39,195 nucleotides of DNA from Nemertoderma westbladi (taxonomy: Eukaryota > Xenacoelomorpha > Nemertodermatida > Nemertodermatidae): contig JAUCBJ010005460.1 in assembly GCA_032718475.1 (NCBI GenBank), positions 1 through 39,195 of the forward strand. Reading direction: 5' to 3'. Positions 1 to 12,400 of this stretch are shown here, piece after piece; position 1 is the first letter of the stretch, and the number at the start of each line of letters is the position of its first letter. The position numbers and the translations under genes were made by a program. The notes under the pieces are model-generated. The model saw nothing but the letters and a program-made list of their open reading frames with translations, was not told the origin of the DNA and made no database searches.

Positions 1-205
1 ATAATCAGCAACAGTTTAGGCCTAATTCTGAAATATCAATGTTTTCACATTTTTTTTTATAATTTCAAGAAAATGCTAGCTAGGAAAAACACACTAGCTA
101 CACCTTAATAAATAATATATAATAATGTTCTCGAACACTACCAATAACGAAAATAATAAAAATACAGTATTTTTAAAATTTAAAAAATTCTAGCTAGTAA
201 AAAAA
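1..205. other. AT-rich intronic flank
   Basis: No coding signal is visible. Positions 92-165 resemble 1991-2060 in direct orientation (both have CTAGCTAC, then AATGTTCT, GAACA, ACCAATA and an A-rich stretch). The sequences just outside the two ends of the 206-1994 element are therefore related to each other. This could be part of a larger or older repeat. Presumably it lies in a BIRC6 intron. Confidence 0.4.
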
Positions 206-1994
206 CTACTAGAGTTGAAACAGAGACCTGTTTTTCTTAATCCCGGTAAACCAGAGACCTACCCGGAGAAGAATTATTATGGAAAATACCGGAGACCAGA
301 GCCGGAGATCAGAGACTTAGCTTATTTTTGTACTTACAATTTGATTAGACCCATTACAAACAGGTACATACGGCCTTAGAACTATTTTTATATGGTTCAA
401 TTACAGTAAAGTAAATTAAATCCAACCCATTTCAACCCTTATATACCCATTGTAAGTAAATAAGTGCACGTACAGTTTGGGGGTCTTAATTAATATTAAT
501 TTGGTTATTTGTTTATTAATTCGTTCTTATTTTGTTATTGTTAATAATATGTTACATTAATTTGTTTTGCGCCATAGGTACCGGTACTTCGTTAATTAAA
601 GGCACTTATTTTACAATTGTTTATATCATTTACATTTCAATATACTATAAACTAGGGATGTGCCGGATATCCGGCCGGATTTTGAGAAAAAAATCCGGCT
701 CCGGCCGGATTTCAATTTTTTGGCCGGATTTCCATTTCAATGAATTGTTAACAAAATTTACAATTTTGCAATTTACAACAATATAACTTTTCTAGAAAAA
801 AACAATACAATACAATACAATACAATTGTTTTTTTGATAGTTTGTATCATCTTCATTATTCATATGATGAATTATGATAAAGGGCAATCTAGTCGACTAC
901 AATCGATATGCTGAGCTGACTGACTACTTTTTACCACGAATATTTGTATTTGGTTGGGCTCAGCCTCAATAACACTTAATATATATATAATAAATAGTAC
1001 ATGTATACCCATATACTAATTATAACTAGTCAATAATTATTATATTGTCCCAGAGCGCAAGCGTTGATGTTTGGTCTAGGTAGGTTTGATATAAATTGAT
1101 ATTAAGCCGAATGACCAGTTTATATATACGAGAATTCGACAGGCAATTTGGAAACTCTAGTAAATCCAATTTAACTCAGAGAGTATAAAAAATACTACAG
1201 AGATTATTACTTCGTTCTATTTTCAATTTGCACTTTATTTCATTTCATTTTCATATTTTACATTTAACAACATCAAATCAACCCAATAAATCAAATCGGT
1301 GTAGGTTATGGTGAAAATGCTTATGGAGATTGGTGATATATAAAAAAATCCGGCTTTGGCCGGAATTCCGGGCGGATTTTTTTGTACAAATCCGGCTCCG
1401 GTTCCGGCCTAGCCGGTTTGAAAAGGCCAATCCGGCACATCCCTACTATAAACTTAGTAATTTACGAATACTTAGTGCACAGGTATAGTGCTCTACTCTC
1501 CCCATTTACAAGCCTCGTTACCGTTACGCTCGTTCTCTTCATTTGGTCGTCATATTATCTATCCGATAACAAATTGAATGGAGATCAGCCCTTTCTTTCA
1601 CTTTTAAACATTATGAGTGCTCAAATTAAGCGCCCTTATCCTTAAATAAGAACGACCTTTAGGTGCTAATTTAACTTAAAATTAAACGCACCTTAAATTA
1701 ATTAAATAGAAGATTATCGGTACATTTATTATAAAAAGAAATTGTGTAAAAGTGAATATATAATTGTGTTGAAGTGGTGTATGTAAAATAGTTAAAAATT
1801 AAAGAAATAATTAATTGTAAAAAATTTGTGACAAATAATCATCATTTCACATTTTTTGTTGTACAGGATCTATTTTTAAATATCTATTTCTAATTTGTCA
1901 AATCACTGATCTCTCGCTAAAATGTCCGTTTTCAATACCCGGGAACCAGAGACCTATAGAGATCAGTGACAAGTCTCTATTTCAACTCTACTAG
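206..1994. repeat. Inverted-repeat element with CCAGAGACC motifs
   Basis: Positions 206-230 and 1970-1994 are 25-bp inverted repeats with three mismatches (core AGAGTTGAAA). A motif like CCGG-AACCAGAGACCTA recurs just inside both ends (near 243-310 and 1938-1965). The pentamer TACTA sits on the outer side of both ends and may be a target duplication, but it overlaps a repetitive CTAG context. No coding region is visible inside. The hAT-like MITE at 653-1445 is nested within it, so the original element was about 1 kb. It is probably a non-autonomous DNA transposon of unknown superfamily. Confidence 0.5.
653..1445. mobile_element. hAT-type MITE, 793 bp, with 8-bp target duplication
   Basis: The ends are a perfect 16-bp inverted repeat, TAGGGATGTGCCGGAT at 653-668 and its complement at 1430-1445. 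The 8-bp sequence CTATAAAC flanks it directly on both sides (645-652 and 1446-1453). An 8-bp duplication and a YAGGG-type terminus are hallmarks of hAT transposons. Several CCGGAT/ATCCGGC motifs are clustered within about 100 bp of each end, in mirrored orientation. The interior is AT-rich with no transposase, so movement would depend on an autonomous hAT element elsewhere. Perfect ends and an intact duplication suggest a fairly recent insertion. Confidence 0.85.
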
Positions 1995-2077
1995 CTACCA
2001 TAAAAAAATATATCTACTAATGTTCTAGAACATTCACCAATATCAAAAAAAGCACTAAAAATTTGCTATCAGGAACC

Positions 2078-2303
2078 GGACAATTCGGTCTCGGACAATT
2101 CGGTACGGACAATTCGGTCCTGGAAAATTCGCTCCCGGACAATTCGGCCCTAGGACAATTCGGTCCTAGGACAATTCGGTCCTAGGACAATTTGGTCCCC
2201 GACAATTCGGTCCCATTTATTTAGTGTTTTGGGACCGAATTCTCCGGGACCGAATTGTCCGGACCGAATTGTCCGGACCGAATTGTCCGCGACCGAATTA
2301 TCC
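2078..2303. repeat. Mirror-image arrays of GGACAATTCGGTCC
   Basis: From about 2078 to 2214 the motif GGACAATTCGGTCC (14 nt) repeats about nine times. After a 16-bp AT-rich loop, 2231-2303 carries its reverse complement, GGACCGAATTGTCC, about five times. The innermost arms, 2204-2214 and 2231-2241, are perfectly complementary. The whole block could fold as one long hairpin. It looks like a small inverted element made almost entirely of short direct repeats in each arm. I found no target duplication. A related block lies at 29853-30004. Confidence 0.75.
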
Positions 2304-2348
2304 TACATCCTTCCATATTATTATCATAATATGATTAATAGTATTATT

Positions 2349-3021
2349 GGTAAGGGAAAGCCCTAAATGGGCTTTCCAGGATTTGGAAGTCACACAGAAT
2401 TCATCGGAAACTTAAGGTCCGATTATTTATAGCAGCAGTAGTTCCAGTACTCCTCTATATGGGAGTCCATGCTGGGCTCTAACTGCTGAGGATACCAAAT
2501 CTCTGGATAACTTTATGTTGGGCACAGCTTTTGCAAAGACGGCAATGACGTCCAGGTGGGATCGAACTGGTGACCTCTAACCATTCAACTAGCGGCTCAG
2601 GTAAAAGATAGACCTGGAAATAATATCTGATACCTTGTATGTCCGCATTTTACCTCCTCATGGCCTCCCATCTGTCATACCATCATCTGCTGCCACTGTG
2701 CACAACCCTACAGTACTTGGCCGTCTCTGGATAGCACATTCACAACAATGCTACGCCGGGTTCATTGTGTCAAGTACAATGCACACATCTCCAACCAGAC
2801 AATATATAACATTGGAGGTGTCTCATTGGTTCCCCCAAGCTTGACACTTTAACGGAACCGCCTCCGCTTTGCAGGACATTGCTTTCGCCGTGAGGACCAG
2901 CCAGTGCATAATCTTGTGCTTTGGCGGCCTCATGGAGTGAATAAGCATGGTGGACAGCCCATGATTTTCTTGAGACGCATCTTAAAGGACATTGTGCAGT
3001 TTTAATGCATCAGGCCGATTA
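2349..3021 (+). pseudogene. Decayed LINE fragment (RT C-terminal region)
   Basis: The DNA is closely similar to the opposite-strand LINE fragment at 38566-39195. Translated piecewise it gives the same protein stretches, such as RKLKVRLF, VVPVLLYGSPCWALTAEDTK and RLRFAGHCFRREDQPVHNLV. These match the region after the catalytic core of non-LTR reverse transcriptases. The copy is broken by a deletion near 2360, an in-frame stop near 2849 (TTTAACGG in place of a glutamate codon) and the insertion at 2509-2723. It has lost both ends and is not functional. Confidence 0.8.
2509..2723 (-). mobile_element. SINE-like insertion with 9-bp target duplication
   Basis: This 215-bp block interrupts the LINE copy and is absent from the matching position of the other copy at 38566-39195. 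TCTCTGGAT flanks it on both sides (2500-2508 and 2724-2732), which marks a clean insertion. On the minus strand it contains AGTTCGATCCC (2558-2568), like an RNA polymerase III B box, and TAGTTGAATGG (2581-2591), like an A box. Only 12 nt separate the two boxes, much less than in a normal tRNA, so the head would be internally deleted. A degenerate tRNA-derived SINE is the best guess. Confidence 0.5.
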
Positions 3022-3091
3022 TAGTAGTATTATTATTGGTAGTATAGATAATCTGGGTGGTTATTAATATTAGTGAACTATTTACACGCAG

Positions 3092-3469
3092 GTGTAGCCA
3101 GAAAGAAACGCGCCAGTACACAGACCGACTCCAACTGGTCCACCAACACCACCGAAAGTAAGTCTACAGATGACTCCCTAGCAACCAATCACACGCGAGT
3201 GTACCCAACCGAGCCGCCGGCAGCCCTGCCGCTACCCGGCAACGCCAGTCTCTCCGTTGTCTGCCGACTGCTCCGCTCCAAGGATCCCTTGGGACGGCTC
3301 CAGTTGCGTCTGGGGCCCCGTTCCACTCTCAACGCCGAGGTTCCACGGTGCCTCGTCGCAACCGCTCTGCACTCCTTTGCCGCCATCGGAGGTCTGGAGT
3401 TGCTCTCTACCAACCTCGTTCTTCCTTCCGGGAGGTCCTTCGCTAATTATGGATGGCCACCGGAATCAG
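3092..3469 (+). CDS. BIRC6: BIRC6 exon 1 of window
   Basis: The acceptor is ACGCAG at 3086-3091 and the donor is CAG|GTTCGT at 3470. The exon enters and leaves in phase 1 and encodes 126 codons. The first third is basic and Ser/Thr-rich ([10 protein letters not shown]), probably a disordered linker. The rest looks folded and helical ([33 protein letters not shown]), with a leucine-rich pattern like the helical repeats of the BIRC6 scaffold. GC content is far above that of the flanking introns. The upstream exon is not in the window. Assignment relies on joining in frame to the clearly recognisable exons downstream. Confidence 0.8.
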
Positions 3470-6400
3470 GTTCGTTAACGTTAATACATTTTATTACAAA
3501 TAATTCGCAGCTTTAAATTTATGATCAATAATTTGATCGAATTACATTTTACAAATTTATTTATTTTATTATATTATTTAGTGAATTGAATTTAGTTCCG
3601 AATTTGTATATTTTTTAATTTTTTTATTAGAAACTTGAACGGGATGTATTTTATGTTATATTATATTATATGTTTTTTTATACTGCACTGGTTATGTTAT
3701 TTTGATACACTTTATTTTATTGCAATATATATTGTAAGAATTAAGTTTATTTTACTGTTTAGCCTTAAATATTATTGTGAATGATTATAAAATATAATTA
3801 TTTCTATGTAACTCATATATTAGTACTTTATAATATATTGTTGTATAAATTTCTTTACTATTTATTTAAAGTTTATTTACTATTAGTTACCATTATTGTT
3901 TACTATAGTTACCACGCCAACAACTCAGATGTCAAGCAACGATGATTGGCTGTCGGTAGAGGAAGCCTTATCCATGGAGATGCCGGAACTCAGTGTCGTC
4001 GACAAAGCTGTGCTCAAGGCTGGACCCACTGCTGCTGGTGTCCAAGGAAACACGTATACCCCGGAGTTCTGCATACCTCCACACTCCCTACTTACCCTAT
4101 CCATGGCCCTGCGTCTGATTGGTTACGCAGAAACTCTGTTGCTACGCTACCGACACACCCAGTACTTATTGCGTCTTCTCCTAGGAATTACGGACGATGG
4201 TTTCGGGGTTCAGATTCTAAGTTCGCCTATCGCCCCTAGCTTGCCTCTATTACCATTTCAGGTGAGCTCTGAATTACTTTCAGTATGAAGTCTCTATAGA
4301 ATTACGGCCGTACAATTAATTATTAATAGTTGAGTTATTATTGAAACTTAATAAATATTAAAGAATGTTCAATATTAGTTCTGGATAGATTAACAAATGG
4401 AAGAACCGCATCACCTGTTAGTTGGTGGTTCCTAACGGCCCTGGATCGATACCTAACCTTGTCCTTCCATATTTTTCCAATCGGCCTGCCACAACTGAAC
4501 AAAACAATTAATACTATTAGGATACTTAGTCACTTATATAGTCACAATTGCGAATAATTATTATATTTGATTTAGATTCTCCAATGTCTGTATGAAACAT
4601 CGCCATTGACTACGGACGACGGCCAACTTGTGCGTCGACAGACCGTAGACTTCGGTATTATGGAGCTGCTATTGGCCAGTCTGTCCGCCCTGAGTCACCA
4701 CCCCCCAACCGACCCCCAACTCGCCGCTACTAATAAGTTCTCCGGTCTCTTCCAGCCAACTGTTACCAACAACGGTGAGTTTATATTTTAATTACTTAAT
4801 AATTAATTACTTTGGTAATTATTTATACGACAAAAAAAGTAGCACGAAACTTTTTTTCCTTTCTTACTGATAATGTAAGACATTATTACTCAACTCATTT
4901 GACACCAGAAATGTGAGTAATGTGACAAAATCGAAATAATATTAAAACATAATATATTTTAACACCTTTTAAAAATATAGGATAATAAACAAAACACTAT
5001 CTAGTAGCTATAGCACTATCTACCTAACTACAGATTATAAACAAGTGGCGTGCCATCCACCATGAACTGGCAACTTCCGCCGCACCCCACTAGCAGCCGA
5101 CTCATCCAACCCCGCCCTCAAACGGAAAGTCGACTTGGCGTTTATATCAAATATCTGGTTGTATTCCTCCGAGGTAGTTGATTATGTATGTAGTATTCCA
5201 GCTGATTTTACTAGAATGTCCGGCCTACCGAATCGGTCTACCACATCCGTTTCCGGCATTCATTGGCTGTGGCGTCCCGTCCAGGGCGTCGCTAACACGA
5301 CCGCCATTCGGGCTCCTAATTGGCTGAATAAGATAGCCGTGGCCGCGCCAATGCTGTCTCGTTGACCCCCCCCCCCCCCCCCCCCACCCCCCCTTATTGT
5401 GCCTGTATTCTGTCTTTACAGTAATAAAATTGATTGATAACTTTCCAAATCACTCAGCACGTAATTGTAATAGTATGAATGACAAAGTTCAGTCTGTAAA
5501 CGAAAGAAAACGCCATCAAATTATATTCCTACACATTATATTGCCGCACATATTCCTATTATTTTTTTTCACAGACCCTCAAACTGAGACTGAAACACAA
5601 CGGAAACCCTGCAAGGAGACGACAACCAAACCCAACCTGTACTGGGCTCCCGGTACCGGGTTCGGCACCGGTTCCACCAGTACCGGCTGGGACATCAACA
5701 AGGCGATGGACCGCCAACGCACTCACGAGGATCACGTGACCGCGATCCTATCGCTTCTCGGCTCATACCTGGCCGCAACCGACCCCAGTAATGACGTCAT
5801 ACCCACGGAACCAACCCCCGAGGAGTCGTGGTTCCCCGCCGGGTTGCGGGAGCAGCTGATTGGCTCGTGTTTAACCGTTGCCATGGCGAGCTATCTGCGC
5901 AACGACTCCGTATTGGATATCGCGCGTCACATTCCCTTATATAGAGCTATACTTCGACTCTTACGCGCGCTATCATCTATTCCTTTCCTAGTCCACATCG
6001 TCATGGTAACTGGTGAGTTATTATAACTACTGAAATGAGTATGGTAGTCAGCTACTAAAATTTATACTGACCTGTTGTTTAAAAGATAATCCGGTATTCT
6101 CAGACTAGGGTGAGGGTTTCTAAAAATCCGACGAATTTATCCGACGTAGTTTTTGAATGGCCAGTCATTATGTGACGGGAACCAACGGAGTTGGCAGTAT
6201 CGGATCCCGACCGGTGTGTGAATTATACGCGTCGCCGCGTCCGTGGGCTGCTGAGCTGCTAATGGATGTGTATATAGTAGGCCGAAGGCCGTTCAAAATA
6301 ACTGAGTTTGGTTGTCAGTGTTAATAATCACAGTAATCGATAATAGCATGCAATACAGCGGTTAGTGACGACGGTTAAAACTGTTCCGGTCTCACAACTG

Positions 6401-9400
6401 TAAGGAAATCAACTAAACTAATAATCAATAATCACAACGATTATATCATTGACACATATTAAATTACCTCTACGCTACTGAGTGGCCTGAATATCCAATA
6501 GATGCGCTCTAATCACCCCCAATGTGCTTTCCCGCCCACCATTGGCTTAACCTGATTAATTCTCACATCGCCACTCCCTGTTGGCATTATCCCTTGGTGC
6601 TAGCCTTACTAGTTGTTTGTCCCTCTGAGGTGGTTTGACCTCTCAACTCTCTCTGTGGCTTACGGCGTGCGTCGCCCCAGTTGGTTATGAGGTGAGATTA
6701 TTATTGGTAATCTTACCTCGCCAACTATAATTGGTAAAATGCCACTAATCCCATTTTCGGTAGGTAATGCAGCGAATTGGATCCGCTTACACATTATATG
6801 CTTACTATTCATTGCGAAATGCATAGCAATATATTTTTTACTAAGAGAAAAAAAAACTTTTTTTATAGTTAAGTTTTACTATTTATGTAGGAGGCAGTGG
6901 TTCCAAAGGTTCTTCTCTTGAGTGTCTGCTGGAGAAACTGAAAGTTTGCGTTGACTTGTATCAATTGCGCAACCAACCAACCAAACAGACGGGGGACGGG
7001 GTGCAAGAAGACCAGGACGAAGGCCTGAATGAACTTACTGTCGATATGCAGGTAAATAAAATAATTGCAATCAATCTTGTTTGTAATAGGTTCATTGTTG
7101 GTGGTGATTTCTGATAGAATATACTATAGAGACCACGCTGCCGTTGTTTGGCAATACACCCTATCCTAAAAAGACACATTTTGAGATATTAACCTAAACG
7201 CGTTTCCCCTAATTCAACATTGAAGACATTGTGAGAAATCGCTGATAATGGGTCCTAAGGGAACTTAACAGGCTAACTTAGATTTTTTTAATAGAATAGA
7301 TGGTGAGAGATGACGAAAAAGGGATTAAAGTGATGAAATAAAGTTATAGGGTGCTTTGCCATTCAATGTGAGCTGATTTGTTGGAGATACGGTGTTTAAC
7401 CAATGGTTCTGGTTTCATAGAAACTAGTATAAAACAGTGATTTTTTGTTCTGCCAGCATGTTTTGTAGAGCATTTTGTATCACGTATTATTAGTTTAGAG
7501 CTTGCTGGAGTTGGGGTGTATTGCCATGTCAACAAGAAGTCAAAATTATGAATGATGAGATGACTAAAATTAATTCCTTCCCAAATAAATACAAAAAGTA
7601 AATGTATTTATTTAACCACCACCTCCAGTTCCAACCACATCTCCACCTTCCCCAGTCCCAACCACATCTCCACCATCCCCAGTTCCAACAACCACTCCAC
7701 CATCCCCAGTTCCAACCACATCTCCACCTTCCCCAGTTCCAGCAACCACTCCACCATCCCCAGTTCCAACCACATCTCCACCATCCCCAGTTCCAACAAC
7801 CACTCCACCTTCCCCAGTTCCAACAACCATTCCACCTTCCCCAGTTCCAGCAACCACTCCACCATCCCCAGTTCCAACCACATCTCCACCATCCCCAGTT
7901 CCAACAACCATTCCACCTTCCCCAGTTCCAGCAACCACTCCACCATCCCCAGTTCCAACCACATCTCCACCTTCCCCAGTTCCAACAACCACTCCACCTT
8001 CCCCAGTTCCAACAACCATTCCACCTTCCCCAGTTCCAGCAACCACTCCACCATCCCCAGTTCCAACCACATCTCCACCATCCCCAGTTCCAACAACCAT
8101 TCCACCTTCCCCAGTTCCAGCAACCACTCCACCATCCCCAGTTCCAACCACATCTCCACCTTCCCCCGTTCCAACAACCATTCCACCTTCCTCAGTTCCA
8201 ACAACCATTCCACCTTCCCCAGTTCCAACAACCATTCCACCTTCCCAAGTTCCAACACAACCATTCCACCATCCCCAGTTCCAACAACCATTCCACCTTC
8301 CCCAGTTCCAACCACATCTCCACCATCCCCAGTTCCAACAACAATTCCACCTCCCCCAGTTCCAGCAACCACTCCACCATCCCCAGTTCCAACCACATCT
8401 CCACCTTCCCCCGTTCCAACAACCATTCCACCTTCCTCAGTTCCAACAACCATTCCACCTTCCCCAGTTCCAGCAACCATTCCACCTTCCCCAGTTCCAA
8501 CAACCATTCCACCATCCCCAGTTCCAACAACCATTCCACCTTCCCCAGTTCCAGCAACCACTCCACCATCCCCAGTTCCAACCACATCTCCACCATCCCC
8601 AGTTCCTGCAACCATTCCACCTTCCTCAGTTCCAACAACCACTCCACCATCCCCAGTTCCAACCACATCTCCACCATCCCCAGTTCCTGCAACCACTCCA
8701 CCATCCCCAGTTCCAACCACATCTCCACCATCCCCAGTTCCAACAAACATTCCACCTTCCCCAGTTCCAGCAACCACTCCACCATCCCCAGTTCCAACCA
8801 CATCTCCACCTTCCCCAGTTCCAACAACCACTCCACCTTCCCCAGTTCCAACAACCATTCCACCTTCCCCAGTTCCAGCAACCACTCGACCATCCCCAGT
8901 TCCAACCACATCTCCACCATCCCCAGTTCCAACAACCATTCCACCTTCCCCAGTTCCAGCAACCACTCCACCATCCCCAGTTCCAACCACATTTCCACCT
9001 TCCCCCGTTCCAACAACCATTCCACCTTCCCCAGTTCCAACCACATCTCCACCATCCCCAGTTCCTGCAACCATTCCACCTTCCCCAGTTCCATCAACCA
9101 TTCCACCTTCCCCAGTTCCAGCAACCACTCCACCATCCCCAGTTCCAACCACATCTCCACCTTCCCCCGTTCCAACAACCATTCCACCTTCCCCAGTTCC
9201 AGCAACCACTCCACCATCCCCAGTTCCAACCACATCTCCACCTCCCCCCGTTCCAACAACCATTCCACCTTCCTCAGTTCCAACAACCATTCCACCTTCC
9301 CCAGTTCCAGCAACCATTCCACCTTCCCCAGTTCCAACAACCATTCCACCATCCCCAGTTCCAACAACCATTCCACCTTCCCCAGTTCCAGCAACCACTC

Positions 9401-12400
9401 CACCATCCCCAGTTCCAACCACATCTCCACCATCCCCAGTTCCTGCAACCATTCCACCTTCCTCAGTTCCAACAACCACTCCACCATCCCCAGTTCCAAC
9501 CACATCTCCACCATCCCCAGTTCCTGCAACCACTCCACCATCCCCAGTTCCAACCACATCTCCACCATCCTCAGTTCCAACAACCACTCCACCATCCCCA
9601 GTTCCAACAACCACTCCACCTTCCCCAGTTCCAACAACCATTCCACCATCCCCAGTTCCAACAACCATTCCATCTTCCCCAGTTCCAGCAACCACTCCAC
9701 CATCCCCAGTTCCAACCACATCTCCACCTTCCCCAGTTCCAACAACCACTCCACCTTCCCCAGTTCCAACAACCATTCCACCTTCCCCAGTTCCAGCAAC
9801 CACTCCACCATCCCCAGTTCCAACCACATCTCCACCATCCCCAGTTCCAACAACCATTCCACCTTCCCCAGTTCCAGCAACCACTCCACCATCCCCAGTT
9901 CCAACCACATCTCCACCTTCCCCCGTTCCAACAACCATTCCACCTTCCCCAGTTCCAACCACATCTCCACCATCCCCAGTTCCTGCAACCATTCCACCTT
10001 CCCCAGTTCCATCAACCATTCCACCTTCCCCAGTTCCAGCAACCACTCCACCATCCCCAGTTCCAACCACATCTCCACCTTCCCCCGTTCCAACAACCAT
10101 TCCACCTTCCCCAGTTCCAGCAACCACTCCACCATCCCCAGTTCCAACCACATCTCCACCTTCCCCCGTTCCAACAACCATTCCACCTTCCCCAGTTCCA
10201 ACAACCATTCCACCTTCCCCAGTTCCAGCAACCACTCCACCATCCCCAGTTCCAACCACATCTCCACCATCCCCAGTTCCAACAACCATTCCACCTTCCC
10301 CAGTTCCAGCAACCACTCCACCATCCCCAGTTCCAACCACATCTCCACCTTCCCCAGTTCCAACAACCACTCCACCTTCCCCAGTTCCAACAACCATTCA
10401 ACCTTCCCCAGTTCCAGCAACCACTCCACCATCCCCAGTTCCAACCACATCTCCACCATCCCCAGTTCCAACAACCATTCCACCTTCCCCAGTTCCAGCA
10501 ACCACTCCACCATCCCCAGTTCCAACCACATCTCCACCTTCCCCCGTTCCAACAACCATTCCACCTTCCTCAGTTCCAACAACCATTCCACCTTCCCCAG
10601 TTCCAACAACCATTCCACCTTCCCCAGTTCCAACAACCATTCCACCATCCCCAGTTCCAACAACCATTCCACCTTCCCCAGTTCCAACCACATCTCCACC
10701 ATCCCCAGTTCCAACAACAATTCCACCTCCCCCAGTTCCAGCAACCACTCCACCATCCCCAGTTCCAACCACATCTCCACCTTCCCCCGTTCCAACAACC
10801 ATTCCACCTTCCTCAGTTCCTACAACCATTCCACCTTCCCCAGTTCCAGCAACCATTCCACCTTCCCCAGTTCCAACAACCATTCCACCATCCCCAGTTC
10901 CAACAACCATTCTGTAAAAGCCTTTGCTGAATTGCCCCGTTATTTTTATTATCTTTTACATTAAAATACTCTGTAGTTGATTTAATAAGTGTAAGAGACC
11001 GTATTATTGCTGTATCGGTGTTTTTAGAGGATCTAAGACCTATTTCCTCCGTATGTGTACTGTGAAAGGCATATTTTATGATTCTATGGCAATTCGTGAC
11101 GCAAAGGGGTGATAGCTACTCTTGAACAGTAGTTACTATGACTACGGTTAACAGCTGACATTCATACGTGTTGATTTCCTTTGTTCTACGGCGTCTCTCA
11201 GTTCAGTCAGCCAATTAGAGCGTTTTGTGGCTCCTTGTACAGAAAATTTCCGAGAAATGACGCAATGCCTATGTGCAGTGTTTACATTCAGTCCTGAGCC
11301 TAAGAAAGAACGGCTTGGAAGTATTTTGTGCCTTACTGTTTTTAGTCTTACACTAGTAGGTTTAATTATAAAGGGCATATATCCTTTAACGGACATACCG
11401 ACCTACCTAACGACTACTGCGGACCGGCATACTGCTGACTGATCATACATGCTGACTGCTGAAACATTGCAAACTCATAACAATCAGTGTTTTCATTGTT
11501 GTTTTATACTGCTATTTACCGTCAGTTCTTCATAATATGGTTGATGAATAATTATATTTGGAATAACGATAAACAACCCCGAAACCCAATATTCTTGATA
11601 TACCGAAGGTAAGAGAGAAGGGTTACAGATAAACGATTGTGACTTATGTTAAAGTGGTTTGAAGTGAATCTAATGTTATTTGATAGACCCTACATGAGTC
11701 AGTCTGTGTTCCTTTTATATGTGACTAAAATCAGTGAAGATTGGCAGATTAGTGTGCAGTATTGTGCAGCATTGTGTATGAGTGAGTCTGTTAAAGAAGC
11801 AATTCCTAAAGAATGCGCCATATATGTGAATTATAATTAAGCCATATCGTTGTGAGTAGTTTAAGTCATAACTCTGTTTATATAGATAAAGCGCCACGTC
11901 CTAAAGGAACTGTTAATATTACCGAAGGTGAATAATATTGTCAGAGATTATATAATACTGTCAGTCGAATAATACATTAGGCTTACATAGCAATAAAATT
12001 AAACCGTCGAACCCAATCTCCCGGGAATCTCCAACGGGTGAATGGTCGCGCACGGATTGGTTTCGACTAGTGTAGTGAATCAAATACTTGTCATAGACTA
12101 AAAACTGATTTAATATCTAGAAGACATCTTAATTTGGTGGGTTAAACTGCCAAAGGTCTGAAAGCGCGAACACATTCCACCTTCCCCAGTTCCAGCAACC
12201 ACTCCACCATCCCCAGTTCCAACCACATCTCCACCATCCCCAGTTCCTGCAACCATTCCACCTTCCTCAGTTCCAACAACCACTCCACCATCCCCAGTTC
12301 CAACCACATCTCCACCATCCCCAGTTCCTGCAACCACTCCACCATCCCCAGTTCCAACCACATCTCCACCATCCCCAGTTCCAACAACCATTCCACCTTC

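Noticed and set aside
3929-3931. ATG after CTCAG as the start of a gene or exon
   Set aside because: This acceptor breaks the phase with the previous exon; the TATAG acceptor ending at 3908 keeps it.
7602-10964. A 1120-codon open + frame and overlapping 871- and 929-codon minus-strand frames
   Set aside because: They are readings of the 27-bp minisatellite in several frames. The unit is divisible by three and lacks stops, so all are open together, and they end at the array edges. A mucin-like Pro/Thr-rich reading (PVPTTIPPS) exists, but a stop codon lies directly upstream and no acceptor follows it.
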